A stretch of 64,000 bases of DNA, taken from contig NZ_JMIB01000023.1 of assembly GCF_000695255.1 (NCBI RefSeq), positions 122,612 to 186,611 on the forward strand. The letters are read 5' to 3'. The translations under genes and the position numbers were made by a program. The notes beneath the pieces were generated by a model. The model was given only the letters and a program-made list of their open reading frames with translations. It did not search any database and had not been told where the DNA came from. Position 1 is the first letter of the stretch; every line of letters begins with the position of its first letter. The DNA comes from Photobacterium galatheae (lineage in GTDB: Bacteria; Pseudomonadota; Gammaproteobacteria; Enterobacterales; Vibrionaceae). This document shows positions 1-7,907 of this stretch, piece after piece.

Positions 1-38
1 GGTATGCACATTGTTCCTTCTGAACGTGAATACAACAT

Positions 39-749
39 TTAATTGTGGTTCAGATTGTGCTTTCTCATCCGGAATTCACCCGGAGAACACCCCATGTGCT
101 TTTTAAATACTCGTGAAAAGTATGAAACGTCTTTGAAGCCCGCCGAATTCGCAATCTGAGATATTTTTTCACGGTCAGAACTCAACAGTCCACAAGCAAG
201 ATCCAAACGCTTCTTAATAATGTACTGTTTCAGCGTCACGCCCATGATGCTGTGGAATAAACGTGAAAAATATGTCGGAGAATACTGACAAGCGTTCGCC
301 AAATCCTCTTCCCTCAACGCTGAGCTGAGGTTCTCATCAATGATCTTGAGTGCCGGTCGGATCGACATCTCGCGATTCTCGAATCCCGGTTCAATATCGG
401 CTTCAATGTTATGCGTATGAAGACGGCTAAAGCATTCCTCCAGTTCCTGTCTGCTCGCGTTGGCGGGGAGAACATCTTCACCACCAGCCCGAAGAACATT
501 CAACGCCAGATTTCCGTCGAGATTATGATAGACGACAACAACCTTCGCAGCAGGGAAGCGAGTTTTCACTGCCCGCAGCAATTCAAATCCTTCCGATGTT
601 GAGTCAATGACCTCAAGAAAAACAAGTTCCTGCCCTGTCATTGATGACAATAACTCGTACGGAGAGATCTCGACGACCTTGTGCGAAAGTTTCAGATTCT
701 CTTTCGCTTCTACTTGCTTGTCATGATGACTACTACTAACCCAAATCAC
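39..749 (-). CDS. AraC-family regulator with degenerate receiver domain
   Basis: A 236-residue protein. Residues about 133-230 are an AraC-type double helix-turn-helix DNA-binding domain (SPTYFSRLFHSIMG and the second helix pair KDVSYFSRVFKKHMG, which is the classic signature). Residues about 1-110 have the layout of a response-regulator receiver, but the phospho-acceptor position holds Glu46 (in FLEVIDSTSEG) and the conserved Lys after the fourth strand is replaced (LPANAS). It is therefore probably not switched by phosphorylation. No histidine kinase lies next to it. A 16-base motif about 40 bases upstream recurs before the next gene, suggesting self-regulation and a small regulon. The target genes are not known to me. 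Confidence 0.85.
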   Translation of the reverse strand: MIWVSSSHHDKQVEAKENLKLSHKVVEISPYELLSSMTGQELVFLEVIDSTSEGFELLRAVKTRFPAAKVVVVYHNLDGNLALNVLRAGGEDVLPANASRQELEECFSRLHTHNIEADIEPGFENREMSIRPALKIIDENLSSALREEDLANACQYSPTYFSRLFHSIMGVTLKQYIIKKRLDLACGLLSSDREKISQIANSAGFKDVSYFSRVFKKHMGCSPGEFRMRKHNLNHN

Positions 750-1220
750 ACATTCACCTTCACTACTTGTGTCATATTCCCATGTACATCAATTCATATG
801 TACATGAATGATGGTTGACACTCCTTGTCGATGAATACAAAAATACTTATAAGAATACGTATGAATATCAGGGCAAAAATGTATTTACTTAAAATAATTA
901 AGGTTCAATAAACTAAATTAATCCAGTCTGACCGAAATGTTTCAAATATAAGCATCAATTCTTTAAAAGTCTGCTATCAATAAGACTTCAATTAGTTGAC
1001 ATAGTTCCGCACGATGAATGATGCCATTTGTTAGTACATTTAATTATAATAATTAAAGCACTTATCACAAATAAGTCTACTTTTTTCACAGTGATGCCTT
1101 GTCGCAAAAAAAGACCAAAAGACAAAAAAGTCTGACAACAAAGCTTAGAAATACCGTCTTGGGGGGCTATATTTTTGTTTCAGCAGGCCATTTTCAGTTT
1201 CACCTCCTGCCTACTGTCAC
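750..1220. other. A+T-rich intergenic region
   Basis: About 470 bases without a credible gene. The right side near 1150-1210 follows the end of the NTF2-like gene and the left side is the upstream region of the AraC-type gene, including the motif at 790-809. I see no RNA gene and no strong terminator. Confidence 0.5.
790..809. promoter_or_regulatory. Candidate operator shared with the NTF2-like gene
   Basis: CAATTCATATGTACATGAAT lies 41 bases upstream of the AraC-type gene. Its first 16 bases match the site at 1651-1666 except for one base. It contains the inverted arms ATTCAT and ATGAAT, and ATGTACAT is also present in direct repeat at 782-789. This looks like a regulator binding site; the link to the AraC-type protein is inference. 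Confidence 0.5.
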
Positions 1221-1631
1221 TTACTTCAGGTAACCCGTCAATTGCTGATAGAGGTCGAAGCTGCTGTCCTCCAGCCAACATTCTGTAATGAAACCGGCTT
1301 CTTGTCGGAACTGAATCATACCCGTCATCTGTATGACCTGTTTTTTACCCGGTATGTTCAGCCAGCCTCCCTGATACTGTGCCTGACAACGATATCTCAC
1401 CACAGTTAACGGCGGCTGACACACAATGTCAGAAATGGAGAATACAACCGACTTAAATTTTTGCCGCCACAACTGAAGGTAAGACAGATAGCTTTCATGC
1501 GTAACCTGATGCTTACGACCACCAGACAAGTGAAAGGTGAAAGGATCGGAAACAAATCTGGTCAGACTGTCGCTATCGGCATTTGCCCAGATCTCCTGGA
1601 ACCAGGCGTCCACCCATTCCCTTGTTGTCAT
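1221..1631 (-). CDS. NTF2/SnoaL-like small protein
   Basis: A 136-residue cytosolic protein with the alpha+beta cone pattern of the NTF2/SnoaL family: an N-terminal helix (REWVDAWFQEIWANADSDSLTRFVSDPFTFHL) followed by curved strands ending in WLEDSSFDLYQQL. The family covers steroid isomerases, polyketide cyclases and many unassigned binding proteins, so no reaction can be named. Upstream (1651-1666) is the same motif that precedes the AraC-type gene, so the two are probably co-regulated. The gene is otherwise isolated. Confidence 0.75.
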   Translation of the reverse strand: MTTREWVDAWFQEIWANADSDSLTRFVSDPFTFHLSGGRKHQVTHESYLSYLQLWRQKFKSVVFSISDIVCQPPLTVVRYRCQAQYQGGWLNIPGKKQVIQMTGMIQFRQEAGFITECWLEDSSFDLYQQLTGYLK

Positions 1632-1650
1632 CTCAGTTACAGCTCCGCTT

Positions 1651-1670
1651 CAATTCATAGGTACATCGTA
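1651..1670. promoter_or_regulatory. Second copy of the shared operator-like motif
   Basis: CAATTCATAGGTACATCGTA starts 20 bases upstream of the NTF2-like gene. Fifteen of its first 16 bases are identical to 790-805. Two such copies in front of two neighbouring genes is unlikely by chance. Confidence 0.5.
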
Positions 1671-1811
1671 TTACACAGGCACGAATGCTGCGAAAATTGT
1701 GACATTAAAATGCTGTTTCAATTTATCCTAGACCTGTATCAAATCCTATGCCGGGGTTTATTGTTGCATAATTTCTTCGCACAATATCAAATTTACAGGA
1801 AATGAATAAAG

Positions 1812-2189
1812 CTAAAGTTGTGCGCGCCACATGCGACGAACATCAGACACATTCTGTCTCGCTTTATCTGATGCATCCGATAAAAAGGGTTCTGCCTGCT
1901 TCAGGTAAAACCTTGCTTTTTCTGCATCATTGATGAGGAAATAGTGATGCGCGATAACGCCCAGCAAATCAACGAATGCGCTTTTATCATGGGTTCGGCT
2001 TGCCTGAGGCAGCATTGACTGAAAAATCAGGAGGCTTGTTTCCGGTGAGTTCGCAGACATAATCTGCGTTAAATCAGGGCTAAGTGCATCAGGTGTGGCA
2101 TAACAATACGTCTTGATATTCTCAGCCCAGGCTAGACCACTGCCTGAGAATAGACTGTAAAGAACAATACACAGACAGAATTTTCTCAT
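1812..2189 (-). CDS. Exported hypothetical protein
   Basis: A 125-residue protein with a clear Sec signal peptide (basic start MRK, hydrophobic core, likely cleavage after GLAWA, residue about 22). The mature part is helical, and the stretch around AEKARFYLKQAEPFLSDASD resembles a tetratricopeptide-type helix pair. It is probably periplasmic. I do not recognise the family. It has its own spacing on both sides and no obvious operon partner. Confidence 0.65.
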   Translation of the reverse strand: MRKFCLCIVLYSLFSGSGLAWAENIKTYCYATPDALSPDLTQIMSANSPETSLLIFQSMLPQASRTHDKSAFVDLLGVIAHHYFLINDAEKARFYLKQAEPFLSDASDKARQNVSDVRRMWRAQL

Positions 2190-2317
2190 TACTCAACGCT
2201 TCAATTGTTCTGGTGTGCCACACCAAAGTTAAAACAACAAGTCAGGCGTAAAATCATACGGAAAACGTCAACTGCTCCGACAACGATATTGTGCTATTTC
2301 ATTCGGCTTTGACGATG

Positions 2318-2346
2318 GCCTCTCAGAGTCTGAGCAACTGAGAGGC
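2318..2346 (-). terminator. Hairpin after the HAD gene
   Basis: Perfect 9-base arms GCCTCTCAG (2318-2326) and CTGAGAGGC (2338-2346) just downstream of the HAD gene on the minus strand. No T-run follows, so it may be a weak terminator or an mRNA 3' stabiliser. Confidence 0.45.
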
Positions 2347-2379
2347 ATGTTACTTGCGATAATACGAAGCTGGTATCAC

Positions 2380-3045
2380 TCAGAGCGGTTCAGCCATATT
2401 TAATCTGGAGAGTGCAGCCTGATAGTAAGACAGGCTTGGAATATGTGTATGATGACTGAGCTTTTTGCCAACAGCCACAAAATCATAGCCCAGTTCCTGA
2501 GACGCTCTTTGATTCCACTCACCTTCAGCGAACACAACCCGCCTCTGAAATGTCATCCCGGAGTCTTGTTTCGCCCGAAATGCAGCCAACGCCATAATTT
2601 CCGTACGACTCGGTGCATCGGATGAGGAAGCGAAAGTCATTTTGCTGACATCAATGCCAACGGCTTTCAGTTTCATCCGGCTGACCGCTGCCCAACCGCT
2701 ACTGGTAATTGCAACATGGGTGTCTTGACGACTCCCCATTTGCTCAAGAAATTCCCGCGCGCCTTTGCTGATCACTGTGCCTTCCGGCAGAGATGTCAGT
2801 GAATCTGCCAAATATTCCAGATACTTTTGCTCCACCTGACGATGAACAATGGATCGACTGGTTTCCACAGGGAACTGGCGCAATATTTCATCCAGCATCG
2901 CCGAATCCGTCCCCCCTTTTTCCTGATAACGCGATTTATCTAAAGTAATGTGGAGCACTTCTTCAATTGCCTGAAGAAAACAGCGCATATCGATTCCCTG
3001 CGCATTCACCAGCGCACCGTCCACATCAACTAACAACAGATTCAT
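2380..3045 (-). CDS. HAD-superfamily hydrolase
   Basis: Start set at the ATG at 3045 (protein MNLLLVDVDGALVN...) because AAAGG lies at good spacing and the HAD motif begins there; the frame stays open 75 bases further upstream. The 221-residue protein has motif I DVDGALV with both catalytic aspartates, motif II VAITSSG, and a cap domain between. Motif IV, normally GDxxxD, reads AEGEWN here, so both metal-binding aspartates are changed. It may be a phosphatase with altered metal binding or a non-catalytic relative. It is divergent from the HiPIP gene. Confidence 0.75.
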   Translation of the reverse strand: MNLLLVDVDGALVNAQGIDMRCFLQAIEEVLHITLDKSRYQEKGGTDSAMLDEILRQFPVETSRSIVHRQVEQKYLEYLADSLTSLPEGTVISKGAREFLEQMGSRQDTHVAITSSGWAAVSRMKLKAVGIDVSKMTFASSSDAPSRTEIMALAAFRAKQDSGMTFQRRVVFAEGEWNQRASQELGYDFVAVGKKLSHHTHIPSLSYYQAALSRLNMAEPL

Positions 3046-3348
3046 CAAAGTACCTTTGTTTTTATCATCGGAGATTGCGTCATACAGCATGAAGATGTAA
3101 ACAAAATGTTTCAACATCAAATTTGTTAAACTTCATTAATTTTTGAGTAAACTCAAACTCTTAAAATGCTATCAGATGCATTGCAGGATCAGATTACCGC
3201 AATCGATTACCATCAAAGCCGCAAAAACAACCAAAATCTTAACATCTTAATTTCTTCGCGATTTTTCAGATTCTTTCCCACAATTATTCCGTTCGCCTAA
3301 AAAGAGCGAGCCATCTGTGAGCAATGAGACAATATAAGGATAAATAGG

Positions 3349-3660
3349 ATGAAAACTTCAACAGACCGTCGACGTTTCCTGCGCCTGACCATGGCAGGAA
3401 TCATTGGCATCACACTGGGTGATCAAATCCTGCAGAAGAAAGCCCTGGCCAGTACAGAACTGGCTCATTTGGAAGAAGATGATCCACAGGCTGCCGCACT
3501 GAAATATACGCACAAATCCCCTCATGCAGACCAACATTGTAGTAATTGTATGCTGCTTCAGGGTAATGAAGGTGATGAATGGCGACCCTGCGCGATTTTC
3601 CCGGGTAAAGCAGTGAATGCCAAAGGATGGTGCTCGGCCTGGACAGCCAAACCTGCATGA
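3349..3660 (+). CDS. High-potential iron-sulfur protein (HiPIP), Tat-exported
   Basis: A 103-residue periplasmic electron carrier. The N-terminus has a twin-arginine signal (RRRFLRL, residues 7-13) with a short hydrophobic stretch. Four cysteines, C64, C67, C81 and C95 (HCSNC, WRPCAIFPGK, GWCSAW), match the HiPIP 4Fe-4S pattern. The length is normal for the family. A ribosome-binding site (aaggataaatagg) precedes the ATG and an intrinsic terminator follows. HiPIPs usually donate electrons to membrane oxidases or reaction centres; the partner is not visible here. Confidence 0.9.
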   Translation: MKTSTDRRRFLRLTMAGIIGITLGDQILQKKALASTELAHLEEDDPQAAALKYTHKSPHADQHCSNCMLLQGNEGDEWRPCAIFPGKAVNAKGWCSAWTAKPA

Positions 3661-3665
3661 TTTTT

Positions 3666-3688
3666 AAAGGCCCGTTCTGCGGGCTTTT
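3666..3688 (+). terminator. Intrinsic terminator of the HiPIP gene
   Basis: GCCCG (3670-3674) pairs with CGGGC (3680-3684), extended by AAA/TTT outside and ending in TTTT, directly after the HiPIP stop codon. Confidence 0.8.
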
Positions 3689-3736
3689 ACCCACGAATAT
3701 TTTGATTATGAGAGATTAGTCAGGATAGATATTGAA

Positions 3737-3810
3737 TGGAGGCGCGTCCCGGAGTCGAACCGAGGTCCACGGATTTGCAATCCGCTGCATAGCCACTCTG
3801 CCAACGCGCC
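3737..3810 (-). tRNA. tRNA-Cys (GCA)
   Basis: 74-base cloverleaf on the minus strand. The acceptor stem GGCGCG pairs with CGCGCC. The anticodon loop reads TTGCAAA (GCA), the T-arm contains GGTTCGACTCC, and the gene ends in encoded TCCA. Confidence 0.95.
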
Positions 3811-3924
3811 TTATTGAAGCTTGTCTCAGAAGACGAAGCGCATTATCCAAATCCTGATGAAAAGTACAAGTCTTTTCTTCAGAAACCCTCTCTAATTGAC
3901 TAATCTTCCAGCAAAAGAGAGGCG

Positions 3925-4707
3925 TCAGCCAAAAAATAGTCCTATCTGCCCCTGAAGATGAACCTGCTCAACCGTCGTTTCAAAGGTTTGCTCAAGGCAT
4001 TCAACAGTCATCACTTCTTCGGGCCTGCCTTTGCCCACGCACGAGCCGTTTTTGAGGATAATCACGCTATCTGCGTGTCGCAGCGCCCGGTTCAGGTCAT
4101 GATTTGCCATGACCACGGCAATCCCCTGCTCCGATAACTCAGCCAGTAATCGATACAGAGCAGCCTCCTGACCAATATCCAATGCAGTTGCTGGCTCATC
4201 TAACAGCAGAAGGCGCCCTTCCGAATGGAGGCCCGGCCAGATTTGTAAACAGGCCGCCGCTAGCCTGACGCGTTGCCATTCACCGCCTGAGAGCTGCTGA
4301 ATATGGCGTGCCAGCTTATTTTCGATTGATAACCGTTGGCAGATCTCCAGAATCGCCCGATGAACATTTTCAGGGTCGGCTTCAGGAATGGCAGACACCG
4401 AGAGTTGCAAATACTGATACACACCGACAGCGAAACTGGGTTTGTCCTGTTGTGAAAGGTAGCTCCGGTATCTGGCCATGTCATGCAAGTCCATTGATGT
4501 CAGTGCTTCACCCGCCAGTTCCACCTGCCCTGCGCTATGAAATAACCCTGACAGACATTGAATCGCTGTACTTTTGCCACTTCCGTTCGGACCGATGAAA
4601 TGAACAATCTCGCCCCGCCTGACCGAGAAACTCAGTGGTAGCAGTCTGGTATTCAAGGCGATATTGTCCGCTCGAAGGATTTCCTCTCGTTCAGTCTTTT
4701 CTGCCAT
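3925..4707 (-). CDS. btuD: Vitamin B12 ABC transporter ATP-binding protein BtuD
   Basis: 260-residue ABC ATPase. It has Walker A GPNGSGKST (residues 39-47), a Q-loop (LSQQD), the signature LSGGE, Walker B LLLLDEP and the H-loop MANHD. It sits three bases after btuC, so the two are co-translated. The specific assignment to cobalamin rests on similarity to BtuD and on the conserved thrS...pheST-ihfA-btuCD neighbourhood known from enterobacteria. A siderophore or haem importer is the alternative. No substrate-binding protein (BtuF) gene is adjacent. Confidence 0.88.
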   Translation of the reverse strand: MAEKTEREEILRADNIALNTRLLPLSFSVRRGEIVHFIGPNGSGKSTAIQCLSGLFHSAGQVELAGEALTSMDLHDMARYRSYLSQQDKPSFAVGVYQYLQLSVSAIPEADPENVHRAILEICQRLSIENKLARHIQQLSGGEWQRVRLAAACLQIWPGLHSEGRLLLLDEPATALDIGQEAALYRLLAELSEQGIAVVMANHDLNRALRHADSVIILKNGSCVGKGRPEEVMTVECLEQTFETTVEQVHLQGQIGLFFG

Positions 4708-4710
4708 CTC

Positions 4711-5706
4711 CTATGACTCCACCTGCGAACGCAGTAACATCCAGATAAACACAGGTGCCCCCAGTGTCGTTGTCACGACCCCCACGGGTAGCTCTGCGGC
4801 CGGTAACACAACCCTCGCCAGCACATCGGCTAATGCCAGCAGCAGTGCGCCAAAGCCTGCAGAGAGCGGCAGCAAATACCGATTCTCTGTTCCTAACGAC
4901 AAACGTAGTAAATGTGGTACAACCAATCCAATAAATCCAATCACACCGGCCAAAGCAACGGCAGCACCAACTAATAAAGCAATCACCAGAATGAGACGCC
5001 AGCGAAGTGCAGAAACATCCAAACCGAGTTGGCGTGCATGAATTTCACCCAGCATCAGAATGTCCAGCAGTTTCCCCCGGGTACACAACCAAATCAGTGC
5101 CGGGAGCAAAATAACGAGCACACTGAGCTGCCCCCAGCTGACACCCCCAACGCTCCCCATCAGCCAGTACAACAACTGACGCTGACTCAAATCATCACTA
5201 AAATAAAACGCCCAGGTCACCACAGCACCAGACAATATCCCAAGCGCCACCCCAATCAATAAAAGACGCGTGGTCGAGACTCGCCTCACTCTGGCCAGAC
5301 TGACTAAAAGCAGCGTAAAAACGAGTGCGCCAGCCATCGCAACAGACATCGTCAGCCAGGGTCCTGGCACCCAAGGCAACAAAAATAACATGAGCACCAA
5401 AGCTAAGCTGGCACCACCTGAGATTCCCAAAACGCCAGGCTCTGCGAGTGGATTCCCCAGCAAAACCTGCAATACAGCACCAGAAGCCGCTAATGCAGCC
5501 CCTATCGCCATGGCAGCAACCAAGCGAGGTAACCGAATCTGCCAGAGTAACTGTTTCTCCAGTTCTCCCTGAGGCAGCCAAGGCTGCACCCATATTTCAC
5601 CGACGGACAGCGACAAAAAGCTACAACCAATCAACAACAGTACCACCAGCCAAACGCTGACTTTCCATTGACGTTGTCGTCGCTGCAAAAAATGCGCTAA
5701 GTGCAT
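4711..5706 (-). CDS. btuC: Vitamin B12 ABC transporter permease BtuC
   Basis: 331-residue FecCD-type permease with about ten membrane segments. The start was set at the ATG at 5706 ([14 protein letters not shown]...), which matches the usual BtuC N-terminus and length; the longer open frame to 5847 adds an unlikely 47-residue head. Family motifs [23 protein letters not shown] and GFIGLVVPH are present. BtuC forms the inner-membrane channel that works with BtuD and periplasmic BtuF, with outer-membrane uptake by BtuB elsewhere. It follows the astE terminator, so it probably has its own promoter in 5707-5769. Confidence 0.88.
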   Translation of the reverse strand: MHLAHFLQRRQRQWKVSVWLVVLLLIGCSFLSLSVGEIWVQPWLPQGELEKQLLWQIRLPRLVAAMAIGAALAASGAVLQVLLGNPLAEPGVLGISGGASLALVLMLFLLPWVPGPWLTMSVAMAGALVFTLLLVSLARVRRVSTTRLLLIGVALGILSGAVVTWAFYFSDDLSQRQLLYWLMGSVGGVSWGQLSVLVILLPALIWLCTRGKLLDILMLGEIHARQLGLDVSALRWRLILVIALLVGAAVALAGVIGFIGLVVPHLLRLSLGTENRYLLPLSAGFGALLLALADVLARVVLPAAELPVGVVTTTLGAPVFIWMLLRSQVES

Positions 5707-5769
5707 GAATTCGATTATTTTCGTGTGATTGAATGAGAAGGGAAACATACCGTGTCTGTCATAAAATGA

Positions 5770-5798
5770 AAAGCAAGCCAGTTCAATTGGCTTGCTTT
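5770..5798 (-). terminator. Intrinsic terminator of astE
   Basis: Perfect 11-base arms AAAGCAAGCCA (5770-5780) and TGGCTTGCTTT (5788-5798). On the minus strand it is followed by a T-rich tail, just after the astE stop. Confidence 0.8.
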
Positions 5799-5863
5799 CA
5801 ATGTTGTTCAACACGGGTTTTGAAAAATTTGGGCAATAATTACCCACTTTGTGGGCCTGTAAA

Positions 5864-6910
5864 TCAGGCCTTTGCCCTGACCTGATCCGTCAGTTCAATG
5901 TCGGCTTTTTGCACCAGTAAACAGGCCCGCTGCCCCAAAGCAACATTCGGATTCGGGAACACCACAGCTTCCCCACCTTCGGCAGCAACATAGGTTTCGC
6001 CCTTATCCTGACCCAGCACAGTCCCTTCAGCAAAATAAGTAAAGTTGGCCTGATTGGCTGGGAAGGTAAAAGAAAAATCAGGTGTTTGTTTTGTCAGGGT
6101 CCGGGTTACACGATAAACACAGACTTCTTTGTCTCCCGAATAGGCTGCTAAAGAGTCTTTTGACACCAGCGCAAGCATCGCTTGGTTAAATGTTTCCAGA
6201 CGTTGAAGGTCGTTCTCACCAAAGCGAGCAACCCGACCAAGTTCCATCGTCAACGCCTGAGCACCATAATAATGCGCACTGTACCAACTAAATGTTGGCG
6301 ATGCCGAACCTGAGAGCATCATCGCTTCAATCTCACCGTGATGAAGGAAATTGAACAATGCTAAACCCCGGGTTTTCTTTTCGCTATAAGGACTCACAGC
6401 AAACGTGTAATGGGTAGAATCGCGGATTGCACTGTGCAGGTCTAAATGCCACCGTTCAGCGTTTTCCAATGGAGAATTCTGGTAGAAGTCGTCTACAGCC
6501 CGCATCAGCACATTTGCCTGTCGGCGATCAACATTGCTCTCTTCGTTGATGCCTGCAAAAAGACGATTCATATTTTCGTCAATAAAACGGGTATGTGCAT
6601 TAATCGCTTCTGGATGCCCGATGATCAGCAATAAACGATGCTTAGGGAGCAGTTCCCCCAGCATGATTTTTTTCACGAGTTGCTGAAGCAGCTCAATCGG
6701 CCCAGTTTCATCCCCGTGTACCCCAGATGACAGAATAATATCTTTACTATCCACAGACAGTGAAGGCGGTGTCACAGTCAACACGCCGCGTGCTGTCAGC
6801 TCACAGCGAACGCCATTCTCTAATTGCCAGTTTCCGGCTTCAAAAGGTCGCGTCAAATCCAATGTTGCGGAAAGGAACTCCCCTTCCTGTACTGCCTTAA
6901 CCAAAGCCAT
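5864..6910 (-). CDS. astE: Succinylglutamate desuccinylase AstE
   Basis: 348 residues from the second ATG (6910). The strong GGAGG lies only 2 bases before the first ATG (6913) and 5 before the second. It is an M14-type zinc carboxypeptidase fold with metal ligands in HGDE (His66 and Glu69 counted from the first Met) and HLDLH, plus a catalytic Glu in the TMELG stretch. The family hydrolyses N-succinylglutamate to glutamate and succinate, the last step of the arginine succinyltransferase pathway. The other ast genes are not nearby, so the gene stands alone between ihfA and btuC, as in other vibrios. A related aspartoacylase activity is possible. Confidence 0.85.
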   Translation of the reverse strand: MALVKAVQEGEFLSATLDLTRPFEAGNWQLENGVRCELTARGVLTVTPPSLSVDSKDIILSSGVHGDETGPIELLQQLVKKIMLGELLPKHRLLLIIGHPEAINAHTRFIDENMNRLFAGINEESNVDRRQANVLMRAVDDFYQNSPLENAERWHLDLHSAIRDSTHYTFAVSPYSEKKTRGLALFNFLHHGEIEAMMLSGSASPTFSWYSAHYYGAQALTMELGRVARFGENDLQRLETFNQAMLALVSKDSLAAYSGDKEVCVYRVTRTLTKQTPDFSFTFPANQANFTYFAEGTVLGQDKGETYVAAEGGEAVVFPNPNVALGQRACLLVQKADIELTDQVRAKA

Positions 6911-7119
6911 CATGACCTCCTCGTCCGTGTAATCAGCATACTTAAATCAAGATAATTTTATGCAGGCATAAAGAATAAATAACCAATAAAACAAAATGCC
7001 ACCACAAAATCAGTGAAATAAACTAAAATCACTATACATCTTGGCTACATAGTTTCAACAATATCTTGATGATGACAGACAATAATGAGACGAAGGTAGA
7101 CAGAGGCTATAAAATGAAA

Positions 7120-7151
7120 AACCCAAGTAAGCAAACTGGCTTACTTGGGTT
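7120..7151 (-). terminator. Intrinsic terminator of ihfA
   Basis: Perfect 13-base stem AACCCAAGTAAGC (7120-7132) with GCTTACTTGGGTT (7139-7151). On the minus strand a T-rich tail follows. Confidence 0.85.
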
Positions 7152-7169
7152 CTGGCTAACTTAAACCGC

Positions 7170-7466
7170 TTACTTTTCGATTTTGATATTCTCAACGCGT
7201 GCTTTAAGCTTCTGGCCTGGGCGAAAGGTAACGACTCGCCGTGCCGAAATTGGAATATCTTCACCGGTTTTCGGGTTTCGTCCAGGCCGCTCATTTTTGT
7301 CTCGCAGATCAAAATTACCAAAACCGGATAATTTCACCTGTTCGCCGTTTTCAAGTGCCTTTCTGATTTCTTCGAAGAAGACTTCCACCGTATCCTTGGC
7401 GTCCCGTTTGCTTAATCCCACATTCTCAAACAGGTTCTCAGCCAAATCGGCTTTTGTGAGCGCCAT
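7170..7466 (-). CDS. ihfA: Integration host factor alpha subunit
   Basis: 98 residues from the ATG at 7466 ([14 protein letters not shown]...), preceded by GGGAG. The protein has the HU/IHF fold with the DNA-bending arm [27 protein letters not shown] and its intercalating proline, and the length equals E. coli IhfA. With IhfB it bends DNA in transcription, recombination and replication; lambda-type integrases such as the one at 35.2 kb commonly need it. Unlike E. coli, where ihfA follows pheT closely, about 440 bases and a terminator separate them here, so ihfA is probably a single-gene transcript. Confidence 0.96.
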   Translation of the reverse strand: MALTKADLAENLFENVGLSKRDAKDTVEVFFEEIRKALENGEQVKLSGFGNFDLRDKNERPGRNPKTGEDIPISARRVVTFRPGQKLKARVENIKIEK

Positions 7467-7849
7467 AGATAACTCCCTCAAGACTGTGTTGAACGAATAG
7501 TAAACATATACATCCATATGCTTACTGCGAATGAGTCATTAGAAGACAAGCACCGCCATATGCATTTAAATGCATTATAGCCTTCTCTCTAGTGCCTGAC
7601 CTTAACTAGTGACAAGTTTATGCCAACTCGCTGATTTCCGCCAACTTTTTTAGGTAAACTTATTGTCAAACCCTCAATATTTATATACTGGAAAAGCATG
7701 ACAACATGCACCTTGTTGTGCTTAAACTTGCAAATCGACAACAATAAATACCAAAAATAACAGAAGTATCAGTCAATATGACTAACAAAATGAAAGCTAC
7801 AAGGAATTCTTACTATTTATCAGAATCTTAGCTCTGTCTTCAAAAAAAT
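7467..7849. promoter_or_regulatory. ihfA upstream region with a 16-base palindrome
   Basis: This gene-free stretch of about 380 bases must carry the ihfA promoter. It contains the perfect palindrome ATGCATTTAAATGCAT at 7560-7575, about 95 bases before the ihfA start. I cannot assign a binding protein. The rest is A+T-rich with no credible gene. Confidence 0.4.
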
Positions 7850-7850
7850 C

Positions 7851-7880
7851 AAAAAAAAGCAGCCTCTGTGGCTGCTTTTT
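7851..7880 (-). terminator. Intrinsic terminator of pheT
   Basis: AAAAAGCAGCC (7854-7864) pairs with GGCTGCTTTTT (7870-7880). On the minus strand the stem ends in a run of eight T (7851-7858). Confidence 0.88.
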
Positions 7881-7907
7881 CATCAAATCTCAAATGATTA
7901 CAGAGCG

